NCBI RefSeq assembly: GCF_014268445.2
Contig: NZ_CP077089.1
Span: 1,109,501 to 1,173,500 of the forward strand
From: Pseudomonas tensinigenes
GTDB taxonomy: Bacteria > Pseudomonadota > Gammaproteobacteria > Pseudomonadales > Pseudomonadaceae
Length of the DNA: 64,000 nucleotides
Direction of reading: 5' to 3'
Within the stretch, counting starts at the first letter, position 1; each line of letters begins with the position of its first letter. The notes below the pieces were generated by a model that saw only the letters and a list, made by a program, of their open reading frames with translations, did no database searches and was not told the DNA's origin. Positions 36,412 to 51,753 of the stretch are shown in pieces. The translations under genes and the position numbers were made by a program.

Positions 36412-36435
36412 AATTAGCCGCAAGGCCCCCATTTA
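36407..36435 (+). promoter_or_regulatory. Sigma-32 promoter of dnaK, overlapping the grpE stop codon
   Basis: CTTGAAA, 13 bases, then CCCCATTTA. The -35 element contains the grpE TGA stop (36409-36411). dnaK begins 79 bp downstream. So dnaK has its own heat-shock start in addition to read-through from grpE. Confidence 0.88.
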
Positions 36436-36513
36436 GAAGTCAAGCGTTTAAGTATTACCGCAGTCAGCCACCACTACTGCGGCAAAAAAATCCAAAGTTT
36501 CGGGAGAGTTAAC

Positions 36514-38430
36514 ATGGGCAAAATTATCGGTATCGACCTGGGGACTACCAACTCCTGCGTCTCCGTGCTGGAAAACGGCAAAGCAAAAGTTATTGAAAAC
36601 GCTGAAGGCGCGCGTACCACGCCGTCGATCATCGCTTACGCCAACGATGGCGAAATCCTGGTAGGTCAGTCGGCCAAGCGTCAGGCTGTAACCAACCCGC
36701 ACAACACCCTGTACGCAGTTAAGCGTCTGATCGGTCGTCGTTTCGACGAAGAAGTTGTGCAGAAAGACATCCAGATGGTCCCTTACAAGATCGTCAAGGC
36801 TGACAACAACGACGCCTGGGTTGAAGTGAACGGCCAGAAAATGGCACCGCCACAAATCTCGGCTGAAATTCTGAAGAAGATGAAGAAGACCGCCGAAGAC
36901 TACCTCGGCGAGACCGTGACCGAAGCGGTGATCACCGTTCCGGCCTACTTCAACGACAGCCAGCGTCAGGCGACCAAGGACGCCGGCCGCATCGCCGGTC
37001 TGGACGTTAAACGTATCATCAACGAACCAACCGCGGCTGCTCTGGCTTACGGTATGGACAAGGCCAAGGGCGATCACACCGTGATCGTTTATGACCTGGG
37101 TGGCGGTACTTTCGACGTTTCCGTGATCGAGATCGCTGAAGTTGATGGCGAGCACCAGTTCGAAGTACTGGCCACCAACGGTGACACGTTCCTCGGCGGT
37201 GAAGACTTTGACATTCGTCTGATCGACTACCTCGTTGACGAATTCAAGAAAGAAAGCGGCATGAACCTCAAAGGTGATCCGCTGGCCATGCAGCGCCTGA
37301 AAGAAGCCGCTGAGAAAGCCAAGATCGAGCTGTCGTCCGCTCAGTCGACCGACGTCAACCTGCCGTACATCACTGCAGACGCGACCGGTCCTAAGCACCT
37401 GAACGTGAAGATCTCGCGTGCCAAGCTCGAAGCACTGGTTGAAGACCTGGTTCAGCGCACCATCGAACCTTGCCGCATCGCCATGAAAGATGCCGGTCTG
37501 GACGTTGGCGCGATCAACGACGTGATTCTGGTCGGTGGTCAGACCCGTATGCCGCTGGTACAGAAGCTGGTGACCGATTTCTTCGGTAAAGAAGCTCGCA
37601 AAGACGTTAACCCGGACGAAGCTGTTGCCATGGGTGCTGCGATTCAGGGTGCTGTTCTGGCCGGTGACGTGAAAGACGTTCTGCTGCTCGACGTCAGCCC
37701 GCTGACCCTGGGTATCGAAACCATGGGCGGCGTGATGACCGCGCTGATCGAGAAAAACACCACGATTCCTACCAAGAAATCGCAAGTGTTCTCGACTGCC
37801 GACGACAACCAGGGCGCTGTGACCATTCACGTGCTGCAGGGCGAGCGTAAGCAAGCCACTCAGAACAAGTCCTTGGGCAAGTTCGACCTGGCCGACATTC
37901 CACCTGCTCCACGTGGCGTGCCACAGATCGAAGTGACCTTCGACATCGACGCTAACGGCATCCTGCACGTTGGTGCGAAAGACAAGGCTACCGGCAAGAC
38001 CCAGTCGATCGTGATCAAGGCCAACTCCGGTCTGTCCGACGAAGAAATCGAGCGCATGGTGCGTGACGCCGAAGCCAACGCTGAGGAAGACCGCAAGTTC
38101 GAAGAGCTGGCCGCTGCCCGTAACCAGGGTGACGCACTGGTTCACTCGACGCGCAAAATGATTGCTGACGCGGGCGACAAAGTCACCGCCGAAGAGAAGA
38201 CTGCGATCGAAGCCGCTGTGGTTGCTCTGGAAGCCGCTGTCAAAGGCGACGACAAGGCTGCTATCGAAGCGAAGGTTGAAGAGCTGTCGAAAGTCTCCGC
38301 TCCGGTTGCTCAGAAGATGTACGCCGAACAGGCTCAGCCAGCTGATGGCGCAGCCCCGCAAGGCGAATCGGCTGAGAAGGCTGACGACGTTGTCGATGCA
38401 GAGTTCGAAGAAGTCAAAGACCACAAGTAA
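36514..38430 (+). CDS. dnaK: Chaperone DnaK (Hsp70)
   Basis: A 638-residue Hsp70. ATP-binding signatures [32 protein letters not shown] and [12 protein letters not shown] are present, then the substrate domain and a C-terminal acidic tail ending [12 protein letters not shown], the EEVD-like end. GGGAGAG precedes the start. Works with GrpE and DnaJ in protein folding. Confidence 0.99.
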   Translation: MGKIIGIDLGTTNSCVSVLENGKAKVIENAEGARTTPSIIAYANDGEILVGQSAKRQAVTNPHNTLYAVKRLIGRRFDEEVVQKDIQMVPYKIVKADNNDAWVEVNGQKMAPPQISAEILKKMKKTAEDYLGETVTEAVITVPAYFNDSQRQATKDAGRIAGLDVKRIINEPTAAALAYGMDKAKGDHTVIVYDLGGGTFDVSVIEIAEVDGEHQFEVLATNGDTFLGGEDFDIRLIDYLVDEFKKESGMNLKGDPLAMQRLKEAAEKAKIELSSAQSTDVNLPYITADATGPKHLNVKISRAKLEALVEDLVQRTIEPCRIAMKDAGLDVGAINDVILVGGQTRMPLVQKLVTDFFGKEARKDVNPDEAVAMGAAIQGAVLAGDVKDVLLLDVSPLTLGIETMGGVMTALIEKNTTIPTKKSQVFSTADDNQGAVTIHVLQGERKQATQNKSLGKFDLADIPPAPRGVPQIEVTFDIDANGILHVGAKDKATGKTQSIVIKANSGLSDEEIERMVRDAEANAEEDRKFEELAAARNQGDALVHSTRKMIADAGDKVTAEEKTAIEAAVVALEAAVKGDDKAAIEAKVEELSKVSAPVAQKMYAEQAQPADGAAPQGESAEKADDVVDAEFEEVKDHK

Positions 38431-38484
38431 GTTGTTGGTCGGCCGGTTGACTGCCTTTAGGCAGTGACTGGTAGGATGTCGCCG

Positions 38485-38504
38485 CGCGGGAGCTAGCTCC
38501 CGCG
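38485..38504. repeat. Perfect 20-bp palindrome between dnaK and dnaJ
   Basis: CGCGGGAGCTAGCTCCCGCG. It may act as a partial terminator or RNA-processing site that sets dnaJ expression lower than dnaK. The rest of this 297 bp gap shows no gene. Confidence 0.65.
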
Positions 38505-38727
38505 TTGGCGTATCTGGAATACGCGAATTTTTACAGCATGCGACAAGGTTCGGATGTTGGCGGTATGGCCGGGAATGCTCCTGCTTTTCGTGCCGAAAGT
38601 ACCGCAAGAAACAAAGACCAGGATCGTTGAATTGACGTGAGTTGGGTCCGGGCCTGTATTGGGGCTCAACGAGTTTGGCCATCCTCAGGAGGGGTTTGCC
38701 GAACGTCCTCAAGAGTGCAGAAGACTT

Positions 38728-39852
38728 ATGGCAAAGCGTGACTATTACGAAGTGTTGGGTGTTGAGCGCGGCTCAAGCGATGCGGACCTGAAAAAGGCTT
38801 ACCGTCGTCTGGCGATGAAGCACCACCCGGACCGTAATCCCGATGACAAAGCGTCGGAAGAAATGTTCAAAGAGGCCAATGAGGCCTATGAAGTGCTGTC
38901 CGACTCCAGCAAGCGCGCGGCGTACGACCAGTACGGTCATGCCGGTGTCGACCCGAGCATGGGCGGCGGCGGTGCCGGTTTCGGCGGTCAGAACTTCTCG
39001 GACATCTTTGGTGATGTCTTCAGTGACTTCTTCGGTGGCGGTCGCGGCGGTTCCCGTGGCGGCGCTCAGCGTGGCAGCGACTTGCGCTACACCCTGGAGC
39101 TGAATCTGGAAGAAGCGGTGCGCGGTACGTCGGTGAATATCCGCGTTCCGACACTGGTCAACTGCAAGCCGTGCGATGGTTCCGGCGCTAAGAAAGGCTC
39201 GTCGCCATCGACCTGCCCGACCTGCGGCGGCATCGGTCAGGTGCGCATGCAGCAGGGCTTCTTCTCGGTGCAGCAAACCTGCCCGCGTTGCCATGGCCAA
39301 GGCAAGATCATTTCCGATCCGTGCGACTCCTGCCACGGTGACGGTCGCGTTGAAGAGTACAAAACCCTCTCGGTCAAAGTGCCGGCCGGTGTTGATACCG
39401 GTGACCGCATTCGTCTGTCCGGCGAAGGCGAGGCGGGCACGCAGGGCGGTCCGACGGGCGACCTGTACGTGGTTATCAATGTCCGCGAGCACGACATCTT
39501 CCAGCGCGATGGCAAGCATCTGTTCTGCGAAGTGCCGATCAGCTTCGTTGATGCAGCCTTGGGCGGCGAGCTGGAAATTCCGACCCTCGACGGTCGCGTC
39601 AAACTGAAAATCCCTGAAGGCACCCAGACCGGCAAGCAGTTCCGTGTGCGCGGCAAAGGTGTGGCGCCGGTGCGTGGCGGTGGTGCGGGCGACTTGATGT
39701 GCCGTGTGGCAGTCGAGACGCCGGTCAATCTGAACCGTCGTCAGCGCGAACTGCTGGAAGAATTCCGCAGCTCGCTGGCGGACGACAATAGCCATTCGCC
39801 AAAAACCACCGGTTGGTTCGACGGTGTGAAGCGCTTCTTCGGCGATCTGTAA
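38728..39852 (+). CDS. dnaJ: Co-chaperone DnaJ (Hsp40)
   Basis: A 374-residue type I J-protein: J domain with HPD (residues 1-70), Gly/Phe-rich linker, four zinc-finger repeats ([32 protein letters not shown]) and the C-terminal substrate domain. Start ATG 38728 has a modest ribosome site. It stimulates DnaK. dapB follows in 9 bp. Confidence 0.98.
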   Translation: MAKRDYYEVLGVERGSSDADLKKAYRRLAMKHHPDRNPDDKASEEMFKEANEAYEVLSDSSKRAAYDQYGHAGVDPSMGGGGAGFGGQNFSDIFGDVFSDFFGGGRGGSRGGAQRGSDLRYTLELNLEEAVRGTSVNIRVPTLVNCKPCDGSGAKKGSSPSTCPTCGGIGQVRMQQGFFSVQQTCPRCHGQGKIISDPCDSCHGDGRVEEYKTLSVKVPAGVDTGDRIRLSGEGEAGTQGGPTGDLYVVINVREHDIFQRDGKHLFCEVPISFVDAALGGELEIPTLDGRVKLKIPEGTQTGKQFRVRGKGVAPVRGGGAGDLMCRVAVETPVNLNRRQRELLEEFRSSLADDNSHSPKTTGWFDGVKRFFGDL

Positions 39853-40668
<816 letters not shown>

Positions 40669-40684
40669 TACACTGCTGAACCCG

Positions 40685-40713
40685 GCGCAAATGCCCTGTT
40701 TGCGCTGGTTTTT
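40685..40713 (+). terminator. Terminator of dapB
   Basis: GCGCAAA, loop TGCCCTG, TTTGCGC, then TGG and five T. Separates dapB from the carA leader. Confidence 0.7.
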
Positions 40714-40842
40714 CTCCGCTTGGCGACGACCTGTCGCATTCTCCGGCCTTTTCGGCTCTTTAGCGGTGGACCAAAAAAGCCTTTTTCTGTAAGCTACAGC
40801 TTTAGTGTGTCCACTAAAAGCGCGCAGAATAATTCAGTGAAG

Positions 40843-40880
40843 AAGCGGGGTGACGTGTCCATACGTCACTCCGCTTTTTT
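40843..40880 (+). promoter_or_regulatory. Terminator-type attenuator in the carA leader
   Basis: AAGCGGGGTGACGT pairs with ACGTCACTCCGCTT (one G-T pair) and is followed by a run of six T, 46 bp before carA. A smaller hairpin (TTTAGTG/CACTAAA, 40801-40818) precedes it. carAB of P. aeruginosa is known to have a regulated leader, so this is most likely an attenuation site for pyrimidine/arginine control rather than an end of dapB. Confidence 0.65.
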
Positions 40881-40925
40881 ACAACCTGCGATCGCCCTTT
40901 CATGCGTTATTTACGGGAGGTCTTC

Positions 40926-42062
40926 TTGACTAAGCCAGCCATACTTGCCCTTGCTGATGGCAGCATTTTTCGCGGCGAAGCCATTGGTGCCGACGGTCAA
41001 ACCGTTGGTGAGGTGGTGTTCAACACCGCAATGACCGGCTATCAGGAAATCCTTACCGATCCTTCCTACGCCCAACAGATCGTTACCCTGACTTACCCGC
41101 ACATCGGCAACACCGGCACCACGCCGGAAGATGCCGAGTCCGACCGCGTCTGGTCCGCTGGCCTGGTCATTCGTGATCTACCGCTGGTAGCGAGCAACTG
41201 GCGTAACACGATGTCCCTGTCCGATTACCTGAAAGCCAACAACGTTGTGGCCATCGCCGGTATCGACACCCGTCGCCTGACCCGCATCCTGCGTGAAAAA
41301 GGCGCTCAGAACGGCTGCATCATGGCCGGCGACAACATCTCCGAAGAAGCGGCCATCGCCGCTGCGCAAGGCTTCCCGGGCCTGAAGGGCATGGACCTGG
41401 CGAAAGTCGTCAGCACCAAGACCCAATACGAATGGCGCTCGACTGTCTGGGATCTGAAGACCGACAGCCACGCGACCATCGACGCTTCCGAGCTGCCTTA
41501 CCACGTGGTTGCCTACGACTACGGCGTCAAGGTCAACATCCTGCGCATGCTGGTCGAGCGCGGCTGCCGCGTCACCGTGGTGCCTGCGCAGACGCCAGCC
41601 GCTGATGTGCTGGCACTGAAGCCGGACGGCGTGTTCCTGTCCAACGGCCCTGGTGATCCGGAGCCATGCGACTACGCGATCAAGGCGATCAAGGAAGTGC
41701 TGGAAACCGAAATTCCGGTATTCGGCATCTGCCTCGGTCACCAACTGCTGGCACTGGCCTCCGGCGCCAAGACCCTGAAAATGGGCCACGGCCACCACGG
41801 TGCCAACCACCCGGTGCAGGATCTGGACACTGGCGTCGTAATGATCACCAGCCAGAACCACGGTTTCGCGGTAGACGAAGAAACCCTGCCAGCCAACGTG
41901 CGTGCGATCCACAAATCGCTGTTCGACGGCACCCTGCAAGGCATCGAACGCACCGACAAGAGCGCGTTCAGCTTTCAGGGCCACCCTGAAGCGAGCCCGG
42001 GCCCGAACGATGTCGCGCCACTGTTCGACCGCTTCATCAACGAGATGGCCAAGCGACGCTAA
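40926..42062 (+). CDS. carA: Carbamoyl-phosphate synthase small subunit
   Basis: A 378-residue glutamine amidotransferase subunit. The TTG start at 40926 ([17 protein letters not shown]) is preferred over the ATG at 40902 because GGGAGG lies seven bases upstream and the length fits the family. The amidotransferase triad is visible: GICLGHQL (Cys) and [10 protein letters not shown] (His, Glu). It hydrolyses glutamine to feed ammonia to CarB for pyrimidine and arginine synthesis. Confidence 0.97.
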   Translation: MTKPAILALADGSIFRGEAIGADGQTVGEVVFNTAMTGYQEILTDPSYAQQIVTLTYPHIGNTGTTPEDAESDRVWSAGLVIRDLPLVASNWRNTMSLSDYLKANNVVAIAGIDTRRLTRILREKGAQNGCIMAGDNISEEAAIAAAQGFPGLKGMDLAKVVSTKTQYEWRSTVWDLKTDSHATIDASELPYHVVAYDYGVKVNILRMLVERGCRVTVVPAQTPAADVLALKPDGVFLSNGPGDPEPCDYAIKAIKEVLETEIPVFGICLGHQLLALASGAKTLKMGHGHHGANHPVQDLDTGVVMITSQNHGFAVDEETLPANVRAIHKSLFDGTLQGIERTDKSAFSFQGHPEASPGPNDVAPLFDRFINEMAKRR

Positions 42063-42187
42063 GCGTTCGCCTTGAGACTGTAGAGAGAAGCCCTCGAGGG
42101 CGGCCCCGACACCGGCGGCCCCCTCGGGACTTCAGAAATCGATCAAGACGGCTTGCCGACTGACCTGCGGATTTGAGTGACAAACCC

Positions 42188-45405
<3,218 letters not shown>

Positions 45406-45409
<4 letters not shown>

Positions 45410-45882
45410 TCAAATACCCAATGACCGTCCAGGGCGCTAAAGCCCTGGAAGAAGAACACGCTCACCTGACCAAGGTCGTTCGTCCGAAGCTCAGCCAGGA
45501 CATCGGTACGGCCCGCGAGTTGGGTGACTTGAAAGAAAACGCTGAATACCATGCCGCACGCGAACAGCAAGGCATGGTCGAGGCGCGGATTCGCGACATC
45601 GAAGGCCGGATTCAGAATCAGGTCATCATTGACGTCACGTCGATTCCGCACACCGGCAAAGTGATTTTCGGTACTACCGTCGAAATCGCCAACGTCGAGA
45701 CCGATGAAAGCGTCACTTACCACATCGTGGGTGAGGATGAGGCTGACTTCAAGCTCGGCAAGATTTCGGTTGGCTCGCCTTTGGCCCGTGCCTTGATCGG
45801 CAAGGAAGAGGGCGATGTGGTCGCCGTGAAAACGCCGAGCGGCGTGATCGAGTACGAGATTGTCGAAGTCCGTCACATCTGA
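45406..45882 (+). CDS. greA: Transcription elongation factor GreA
   Basis: A 158-residue protein: N-terminal coiled coil ([29 protein letters not shown]) and C-terminal FKBP-like part ([22 protein letters not shown]). It rescues backtracked RNA polymerase. It overlaps the carB stop by four bases, so translation is coupled; carA-carB-greA is a common Pseudomonas arrangement. Confidence 0.98.
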
Positions 45883-45887
45883 AAAAG

Positions 45888-45910
45888 GGCGCCCGCTGCA
45901 TGCGGGCGCC
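45888..45910 (+). other. Hairpin directly before the DUF4149 start
   Basis: GGCGCCCGC, loop TGCAT, GCGGGCGCC, with ATG following at once (45911). It could be a greA terminator without a T run, or a structure that limits translation of the next gene, which has no visible ribosome site. Confidence 0.5.
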
Positions 45911-46315
45911 ATGCTTTGGCAGCTGACCCAGATGCTTTGGGTCGGCGGTCTATGGCTGATACATCTCGGTTTGCAGCCGGCGCTGGGCAAGATTGGCCTG
46001 GCACCGTTGCTGATCGATGAAGTGGCCAGTGCATTTGAAGTGTTGGTGGTGGGATTTTCCGCCGCGTGCGTTACTTTTCAGGCTTTGGTGCTGGTACAGG
46101 CCGAGGGCCTTGCCAGTCTATGGCGAGATTTTCGCGGTCAGGTGCTGCTGATGGCGTTGTATGCGTGTGCGATGTTTGTCGCAGTGCGTGTCGGCTGGCC
46201 GGATGCGCAGCGCTGGCAGGTATTCAGTTATCTGGTTCTGGGGTTTTCCGGGCTGGTGCTGGTGATGCAGCCGGTGCCGGGATGGAGTGGCAGGGTGCGC
46301 CAGGCACACCCGTGA
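45911..46315 (+). CDS. DUF4149-like membrane protein
   Basis: A 134-residue membrane protein with about four helices. It starts MLWQLTQMLWVGGLWLIHLGLQPALGKIGLAPLLIDE, the style of DUF4149 proteins, with later helices around LVVGFSAACVTFQALVLV, LLMALYACAMFVAV and VFSYLVLGFSGLVLVMQ. Start 45911 is chosen because the segment before it is antiparallel hairpin and greA sequence. Function unknown. Convergent with yhbY. Confidence 0.75.
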   Translation: MLWQLTQMLWVGGLWLIHLGLQPALGKIGLAPLLIDEVASAFEVLVVGFSAACVTFQALVLVQAEGLASLWRDFRGQVLLMALYACAMFVAVRVGWPDAQRWQVFSYLVLGFSGLVLVMQPVPGWSGRVRQAHP

Positions 46316-46324
46316 CCCTTTTCA

Positions 46325-46633
46325 TCACTTGAAGCGATGAACGTTCGACAGCTGCTTGTTGGCGCTGAAATTCTTGCGGTAAACCAGTGCCATCTTGCCG
46401 ATGACCTGTACCAGATCCGCTTTGCCAACCTTGCACAGCTCTGCGATGTGCGCCAGGCGCGATTCGCGATCGAGGATATTGAGCTTGATTTTGATCAGCT
46501 CGTGATCCGCCAAAGCGCGTTCAAGTTCGGCTAAAACACCTTCAGTCAAACCGTTGTCAGCCACCGTCAAAACCGGTTTGAGGTGGTGGCCAATGGATTT
46601 GTACTGTTTCTTCTGCTCTGGAGTGAGCGGCAT
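46325..46633 (-). CDS. yhbY: YhbY-family CRM-domain RNA-binding protein
   Basis: A 102-residue CRM protein starting MPLTPEQKKQYKSIGHHLKPVLTVADNGLTEGVLAELERALADHELIKIK; the GxxG loop region reads IGKMALVYRKN. YhbY associates with the 50S precursor. Divergent from rlmE, as in many proteobacteria. Confidence 0.95.
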   Translation of the reverse strand: MPLTPEQKKQYKSIGHHLKPVLTVADNGLTEGVLAELERALADHELIKIKLNILDRESRLAHIAELCKVGKADLVQVIGKMALVYRKNFSANKQLSNVHRFK

Positions 46634-46734
46634 AATCTGACCCTTTCGTCTGGATTCTGTAAAATGGCGGCCATTTTACCCGAGGGCTCGTGGATCCGCC
46701 CAATTAATCACGACTCTTATTATCGAGGTGCCCA

Positions 46735-47364
46735 ATGGCGCGTTCCAAGACAAGCCTTGGTTGGCTGAAGCGACATGTCAACGATCCCTATGTGAAGCAA
46801 GCGCAGAAGGATGGCTACCGCTCGCGTGCGAGTTACAAACTTCTGGAAGTCCAGGAGAAATACAAGCTGATCCGTCCTGGCATGAGCGTTGTCGACCTCG
46901 GTGCGGCACCTGGTGGCTGGTCGCAGGTCACCAGCCGTCTGATCGGCGGTCAGGGGCGTTTGATCGCTTCGGACATTCTGGAAATGGACAGCATCCCTGA
47001 CGTGACCTTTATTCAGGGTGACTTCACCGAGGACGCAGTGCTCGCGCAGATTCTTGAAGCGGTGGGTAATTCGCAGGTGGACCTTGTGATTTCCGATATG
47101 GCCCCCAATATGAGTGGTACGCCTGAAGTGGATATGCCGAAGGCCATGTTCCTGTGCGAGCTGGCACTTGATCTGGCGGAGCGGATCCTCAAGCCGGGCG
47201 GTAATTTCGTGATCAAGATTTTTCAGGGCGAAGGGTTTGATGTTTACCTGAAGGATGCTCGCAAGAAGTTCGACAAGATCCAGATGATCAAGCCGGACTC
47301 CTCTCGTGGCAGCTCCCGCGAGCAATATATGCTGGCTTGGGGTTATCGCGGGCGTAGCGAGTAA
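46735..47364 (+). CDS. rlmE: 23S rRNA (U2552) 2'-O-methyltransferase RlmE (FtsJ)
   Basis: A 209-residue SAM methyltransferase: [14 protein letters not shown] site and the catalytic tetrad Lys 35, Asp 121, Lys 161 (VIKIFQGEG), Glu 196. GAGG precedes the start. Followed by ftsH after 193 bp, the standard rlmE-ftsH pair. Confidence 0.97.
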   Translation: MARSKTSLGWLKRHVNDPYVKQAQKDGYRSRASYKLLEVQEKYKLIRPGMSVVDLGAAPGGWSQVTSRLIGGQGRLIASDILEMDSIPDVTFIQGDFTEDAVLAQILEAVGNSQVDLVISDMAPNMSGTPEVDMPKAMFLCELALDLAERILKPGGNFVIKIFQGEGFDVYLKDARKKFDKIQMIKPDSSRGSSREQYMLAWGYRGRSE

Positions 47365-47557
47365 AACGAGGTTTTTGTGCAGGGTGATAGGTTTTTAGTA
47401 TTTCGCCCGGCGAGCATTAACGAATATTGTGTAGAAAGTGTTTCACAAAGGGTTACAGACGGCGCCTGCCAGAGTCGTAGGTAATGTAGTAAGTTAGGCC
47501 GGTGAATATCATGCGAAGCGCGCGCCAGTAGCGGAGCTTGCTTCAGAGGGTAGTTAA

Positions 47558-49474
47558 TTGAACGATATGGCAAAGAATCTGATCCTGTGGTTGATCATCG
47601 CGGCTGTCCTGGTGACGGTGATGAACAACTTCTCCAGCCCTAACGAGCCGCAGACCCTCAACTATTCCGACTTCATCCAGCAGGTCAAGGATGGCAAGGT
47701 CGAGCGCGTAGCGGTTGATGGCTATGTAATCACCGGCAAACGCAATGATGGCGACAGTTTCAAGACCATTCGTCCGGCAATTCAGGACAATGGCCTGATC
47801 GGCGATCTGGTCGACAACCACGTTGTGGTTGAAGGCAAGCAGCCTGAACAGCAAAGCATCTGGACCCAGCTTCTGGTGGCCAGCTTCCCGATCCTGGTGA
47901 TCATCGCGGTGTTCATGTTCTTCATGCGCCAGATGCAGGGCGGTGCCGGTGGCAAGGGCGGACCGATGAGCTTCGGCAAGAGCAAGGCGCGCCTGCTCTC
48001 CGAAGATCAGGTGAAAACCACATTGGCTGACGTTGCCGGTTGCGACGAAGCCAAGGAAGAAGTCGGCGAGCTGGTTGAATTCCTCCGTGACCCGGGCAAG
48101 TTCCAGCGCCTGGGCGGCCGCATTCCTCGCGGCGTGTTGATGGTCGGTCCTCCGGGTACCGGTAAAACCTTGCTGGCCAAGGCGATTGCCGGCGAAGCCA
48201 AGGTTCCGTTCTTCACCATTTCCGGTTCTGACTTCGTCGAAATGTTCGTCGGTGTTGGTGCCAGCCGTGTTCGTGACATGTTCGAACAGGCCAAGAAGCA
48301 CGCGCCGTGCATCATTTTCATCGACGAAATCGACGCCGTCGGTCGCCATCGTGGCGCCGGCATGGGTGGCGGTCACGACGAGCGTGAGCAGACTCTCAAC
48401 CAACTGCTGGTTGAGATGGACGGCTTCGAGATGAATGATGGCATCATTGTTATCGCTGCAACCAACCGTCCTGACGTACTCGACCCTGCGCTGCTGCGTC
48501 CGGGCCGTTTCGACCGTCAGGTTGTCGTCGGTCTGCCGGATATCCGTGGTCGCGAACAGATTCTCAAGGTTCACATGCGCAAAGTGCCAATGGGTGACGA
48601 CGTTGCTCCGGCCGTTATCGCGCGTGGTACCCCGGGCTTCTCCGGTGCTGATCTGGCAAACCTGGTCAACGAAGCGTCGCTGTTCGCTGCACGCAGCGGC
48701 AAGCGCATCGTTGAGATGAAAGAGTTCGAACTGGCCAAAGACAAGATCATGATGGGCGCCGAGCGCAAATCGATGGTCATGTCCGAGAAAGAGAAGCAGA
48801 ACACCGCTTATCACGAAGCAGGTCATGCCATCGTTGGTCGCGTCGTGCCTGAGCATGATCCGGTGTACAAGGTGTCGATCATTCCGCGCGGCCGTGCGCT
48901 GGGTGTGACCATGTTCCTGCCGGAAGAAGATCGCTACAGCCTGTCCAAGCGTGCGCTGATCAGCCAGATCTGCTCGCTGTACGGTGGCCGTATTGCTGAA
49001 GAAATGACCCTTGGCTTCGACGGTGTAACCACTGGCGCCTCTAACGACATCATGCGTGCCAGCCAGATTGCGCGGAACATGGTGACCAAGTGGGGTCTGT
49101 CGGAAAAACTCGGTCCGTTGATGTACGCCGAAGAAGAGGGTGAAGTATTCCTCGGTCGCGGCGGTGGCGGCCAGGCTGCCAGCTTCTCCGGTGAGACAGC
49201 CAAGCTGATCGACTCCGAGGTGCGCAGCATCATTGACCAGTGCTACGGCACGGCCAAGCAGATCCTTACGGACAACCGTGACAAGCTTGATGCCATGGCT
49301 GATGCCCTGATGAAGTACGAAACGATCGATGCTGAACAGATCGACGACATCATGGCAGGTCGTACACCTCGCGAGCCTCGTGACTGGTCAGGTGGCACCG
49401 GTACGCCGCCGCCACCAGTGGTTCGAGACGAGCGTCCGGAAACACCGATTGGCGGCCCGGCTGCTGACGTTTAA
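47558..49474 (+). CDS. ftsH: ATP-dependent zinc metalloprotease FtsH
   Basis: A 638-residue inner-membrane AAA protease. The TTG start at 47558 sits seven bases after GAGGG; ATG 47567 is an alternative nine bases later. Two N-terminal membrane helices, Walker [21 protein letters not shown] and the zinc site HEAGH. It degrades membrane and regulatory proteins, including tmRNA-tagged ones and sigma-32. Confidence 0.98.
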   Translation: MNDMAKNLILWLIIAAVLVTVMNNFSSPNEPQTLNYSDFIQQVKDGKVERVAVDGYVITGKRNDGDSFKTIRPAIQDNGLIGDLVDNHVVVEGKQPEQQSIWTQLLVASFPILVIIAVFMFFMRQMQGGAGGKGGPMSFGKSKARLLSEDQVKTTLADVAGCDEAKEEVGELVEFLRDPGKFQRLGGRIPRGVLMVGPPGTGKTLLAKAIAGEAKVPFFTISGSDFVEMFVGVGASRVRDMFEQAKKHAPCIIFIDEIDAVGRHRGAGMGGGHDEREQTLNQLLVEMDGFEMNDGIIVIAATNRPDVLDPALLRPGRFDRQVVVGLPDIRGREQILKVHMRKVPMGDDVAPAVIARGTPGFSGADLANLVNEASLFAARSGKRIVEMKEFELAKDKIMMGAERKSMVMSEKEKQNTAYHEAGHAIVGRVVPEHDPVYKVSIIPRGRALGVTMFLPEEDRYSLSKRALISQICSLYGGRIAEEMTLGFDGVTTGASNDIMRASQIARNMVTKWGLSEKLGPLMYAEEEGEVFLGRGGGGQAASFSGETAKLIDSEVRSIIDQCYGTAKQILTDNRDKLDAMADALMKYETIDAEQIDDIMAGRTPREPRDWSGGTGTPPPPVVRDERPETPIGGPAADV

Positions 49475-49482
49475 GGTTTGAA

Positions 49483-50334
49483 ATGACTTCTGTACAGTCC
49501 CTGACCCGGTTGCCTTGCGGCAACCGGGTTCTTGATTTGGCCCAGACGCATGTCATGGGTATTCTCAATGTCACCCCTGATTCTTTCTCCGACGGCGGCC
49601 AATACAGCCAGCTGGATGCAGCCTTGCGTCACGCTGCCGCCATGGTTGCAGCCGGTGCGACGCTGATTGATGTTGGTGGCGAATCTACTCGTCCTGGCGC
49701 GCGAGCAGTGTCCCCGCTCGAAGAGCTTGAGCGTGTGGCGCCGATCGTCGAGCTGATCAATCGTGAGCTTGATGTGATCATTTCGGTGGATACCTCCACA
49801 CCCGCCGTGATGCGCGAAACCGCGCGCTTGGGGGCCGGGTTGATCAACGATGTGCGTTCGCTGCAGCGCGACGGCGCACTGGATGCGGCGGCGGCTACCG
49901 GTTTGCCGGTGTGCCTCATGCATATGCTCGGCGAGCCCGGAGATATGCAGGATAATCCGCATTATCAGGATGTCACGCGCGAAGTGGGCGACTTTCTCGC
50001 TGAGCGCATGACGCAATGTGCGGCTGCCGGTATTCCTGCCGAGCGAATCATTCTCGATCCGGGTTTCGGTTTCGCCAAAACCCTGCAGCACAATCTAAGC
50101 TTGTTCAAGCACATGGAAGCCCTGCATGCGTTGGGCAGGCCCTTGTTAGTGGGTGTTTCTCGAAAGAGCATGATCGGGCAGGCCTTGAATCGTCCTGTCG
50201 GCGAGCGGCTGCATGGCGGACTTGCGCTGGCGGCTCTGGCGTCGGTGAAAGGTGCGCGTATATTGCGCGTCCATGATGTTGCGGAAACGGTAGACGTGGT
50301 GCGCATGATCGCAGCCGTGGAATCAGCCGAATAA
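49483..50334 (+). CDS. folP: Dihydropteroate synthase
   Basis: A 283-residue TIM barrel of folate synthesis; signatures [15 protein letters not shown] and [12 protein letters not shown], then [12 protein letters not shown] and GVSRKSMIG. It joins pterin pyrophosphate and p-aminobenzoate, the sulfonamide target. It starts 9 bp after ftsH in the ftsH-folP-glmM-tpiA-secG order. Confidence 0.97.
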   Translation: MTSVQSLTRLPCGNRVLDLAQTHVMGILNVTPDSFSDGGQYSQLDAALRHAAAMVAAGATLIDVGGESTRPGARAVSPLEELERVAPIVELINRELDVIISVDTSTPAVMRETARLGAGLINDVRSLQRDGALDAAAATGLPVCLMHMLGEPGDMQDNPHYQDVTREVGDFLAERMTQCAAAGIPAERIILDPGFGFAKTLQHNLSLFKHMEALHALGRPLLVGVSRKSMIGQALNRPVGERLHGGLALAALASVKGARILRVHDVAETVDVVRMIAAVESAE

Positions 50335-50350
50335 GAATGACGGAGCACTT

Positions 50351-51688
50351 ATGAGCAAGAAATACTTTGGTACTGACGGCATTCGTGGTCGCGTCGGTGA
50401 ATACCCGATTACTCCAGACTTCATGCTCAAGCTAGGCTGGGCGGCCGGCATGGCCTTTCGCAAGATGGGTGCCTGCAAGGTGCTGGTCGGCAAAGACACG
50501 CGGATTTCCGGTTATATGTTCGAATCGGCGCTTGAGGCCGGCCTGACGTCGGCGGGTGCCGATGTGATGCTGCTGGGCCCTATGCCGACGCCGGCTATTG
50601 CCTATCTGTCGCGCACGTTCCAGGCTGAGGCCGGTATCGTGATCAGTGCTTCGCACAATCCGCATGACGATAACGGCATCAAATTCTTTTCCGGTAAAGG
50701 CACCAAGCTGCCGGATGAACTGGAGCTGATGATCGAAGAGCTGCTCGACACCCCGATGACCGTGGTCGAATCGAGCAAGATCGGCAAAGTATCGCGAATC
50801 AACGATGCGTCGGGGCGCTACATCGAGTTCTGCAAAAGCAGCGTGCCAACGGGGACCAGTTTTTCCGGCCTCAAGATCGTTATCGACTGTGCGCATGGCG
50901 CGACCTATAAGGTGGCTCCGAGCGTCTTCCGCGAGTTGGGGGCGGAGGTCGTCGTTCTGTCGGCGCAACCTAATGGTCTGAACATCAACGAAAATTGCGG
51001 CTCGACCCATATGGGACAGTTGCAGGCTGCGGTACTCGCTGAGCACGCCGACCTGGGTATTGCTTTTGATGGTGATGGCGACCGGGTTTTGATGGTCGAC
51101 CATACGGGTGCCATTGTTGATGGCGACGAATTGTTGTACATCATCGCCCGAGACCTGCATGAGCGTGGCAAATTGCAGGGCGGCGTGGTTGGCACCTTGA
51201 TGAGTAATCTGGGGTTGGAGCTCGCGCTTGCAGAGCTTTCGATTCCATTTATTCGTGCCAATGTCGGCGACCGTTACGTGATCGCCGAGTTGCTTGAGCG
51301 CAACTGGCTGGTAGGTGGCGAAAATTCGGGGCATATCGTTTGCTTCAATCACACCACGACCGGTGATGCGATCATTGCCGCACTGCAAGTGTTGATGGCG
51401 CTGAAGACCCGTAATGAAGGTTTGGCGCAAACGCGTCAGGCATTGCGCAAGTGCCCTCAGGTACTGATCAATGTACGTTTCGGTGGTGGCGAAAGTCCGC
51501 TCGAGCATCCGGCTGTCAAGGAAGCCAGTGCGCGAGTCACCCAGGCAATGGCGGGGCGCGGTCGCGTGCTTTTGCGCAAGTCCGGGACAGAGCCGTTGGT
51601 GCGCGTAATGGTCGAAGGCGAGGATGAAACTCAGGTTCGCAACTATGCCGAAGAGCTGGCAAAACTGGTAACTGAAGTTTCTGCCTGA
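50351..51688 (+). CDS. glmM: Phosphoglucosamine mutase
   Basis: A 445-residue phosphohexomutase: active serine in [15 protein letters not shown], metal loop DGDGDR, and sugar/phosphate loops GGENSGH and [12 protein letters not shown]. It converts glucosamine-6-phosphate to glucosamine-1-phosphate for cell-wall precursors. Adjacent to folP with 16 bp. Confidence 0.98.
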   Translation: MSKKYFGTDGIRGRVGEYPITPDFMLKLGWAAGMAFRKMGACKVLVGKDTRISGYMFESALEAGLTSAGADVMLLGPMPTPAIAYLSRTFQAEAGIVISASHNPHDDNGIKFFSGKGTKLPDELELMIEELLDTPMTVVESSKIGKVSRINDASGRYIEFCKSSVPTGTSFSGLKIVIDCAHGATYKVAPSVFRELGAEVVVLSAQPNGLNINENCGSTHMGQLQAAVLAEHADLGIAFDGDGDRVLMVDHTGAIVDGDELLYIIARDLHERGKLQGGVVGTLMSNLGLELALAELSIPFIRANVGDRYVIAELLERNWLVGGENSGHIVCFNHTTTGDAIIAALQVLMALKTRNEGLAQTRQALRKCPQVLINVRFGGGESPLEHPAVKEASARVTQAMAGRGRVLLRKSGTEPLVRVMVEGEDETQVRNYAEELAKLVTEVSA

Positions 51689-51753
51689 TTCGGCTTGCAA
51701 GCCATGATTGTGTTGGGTAACATCTGCGCCCACTTTGACCGACGAGGTACAGC

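Noticed and set aside
36448..38712. 754-codon open frame opposite dnaK
   Set aside because: Antisense shadow of dnaK with no ribosome site.
40691..40792. 33-codon ORF as a carA leader peptide
   Set aside because: Its start codon lies within the loop of the dapB terminator hairpin and has no ribosome site; a leader peptide is possible but unsupported.
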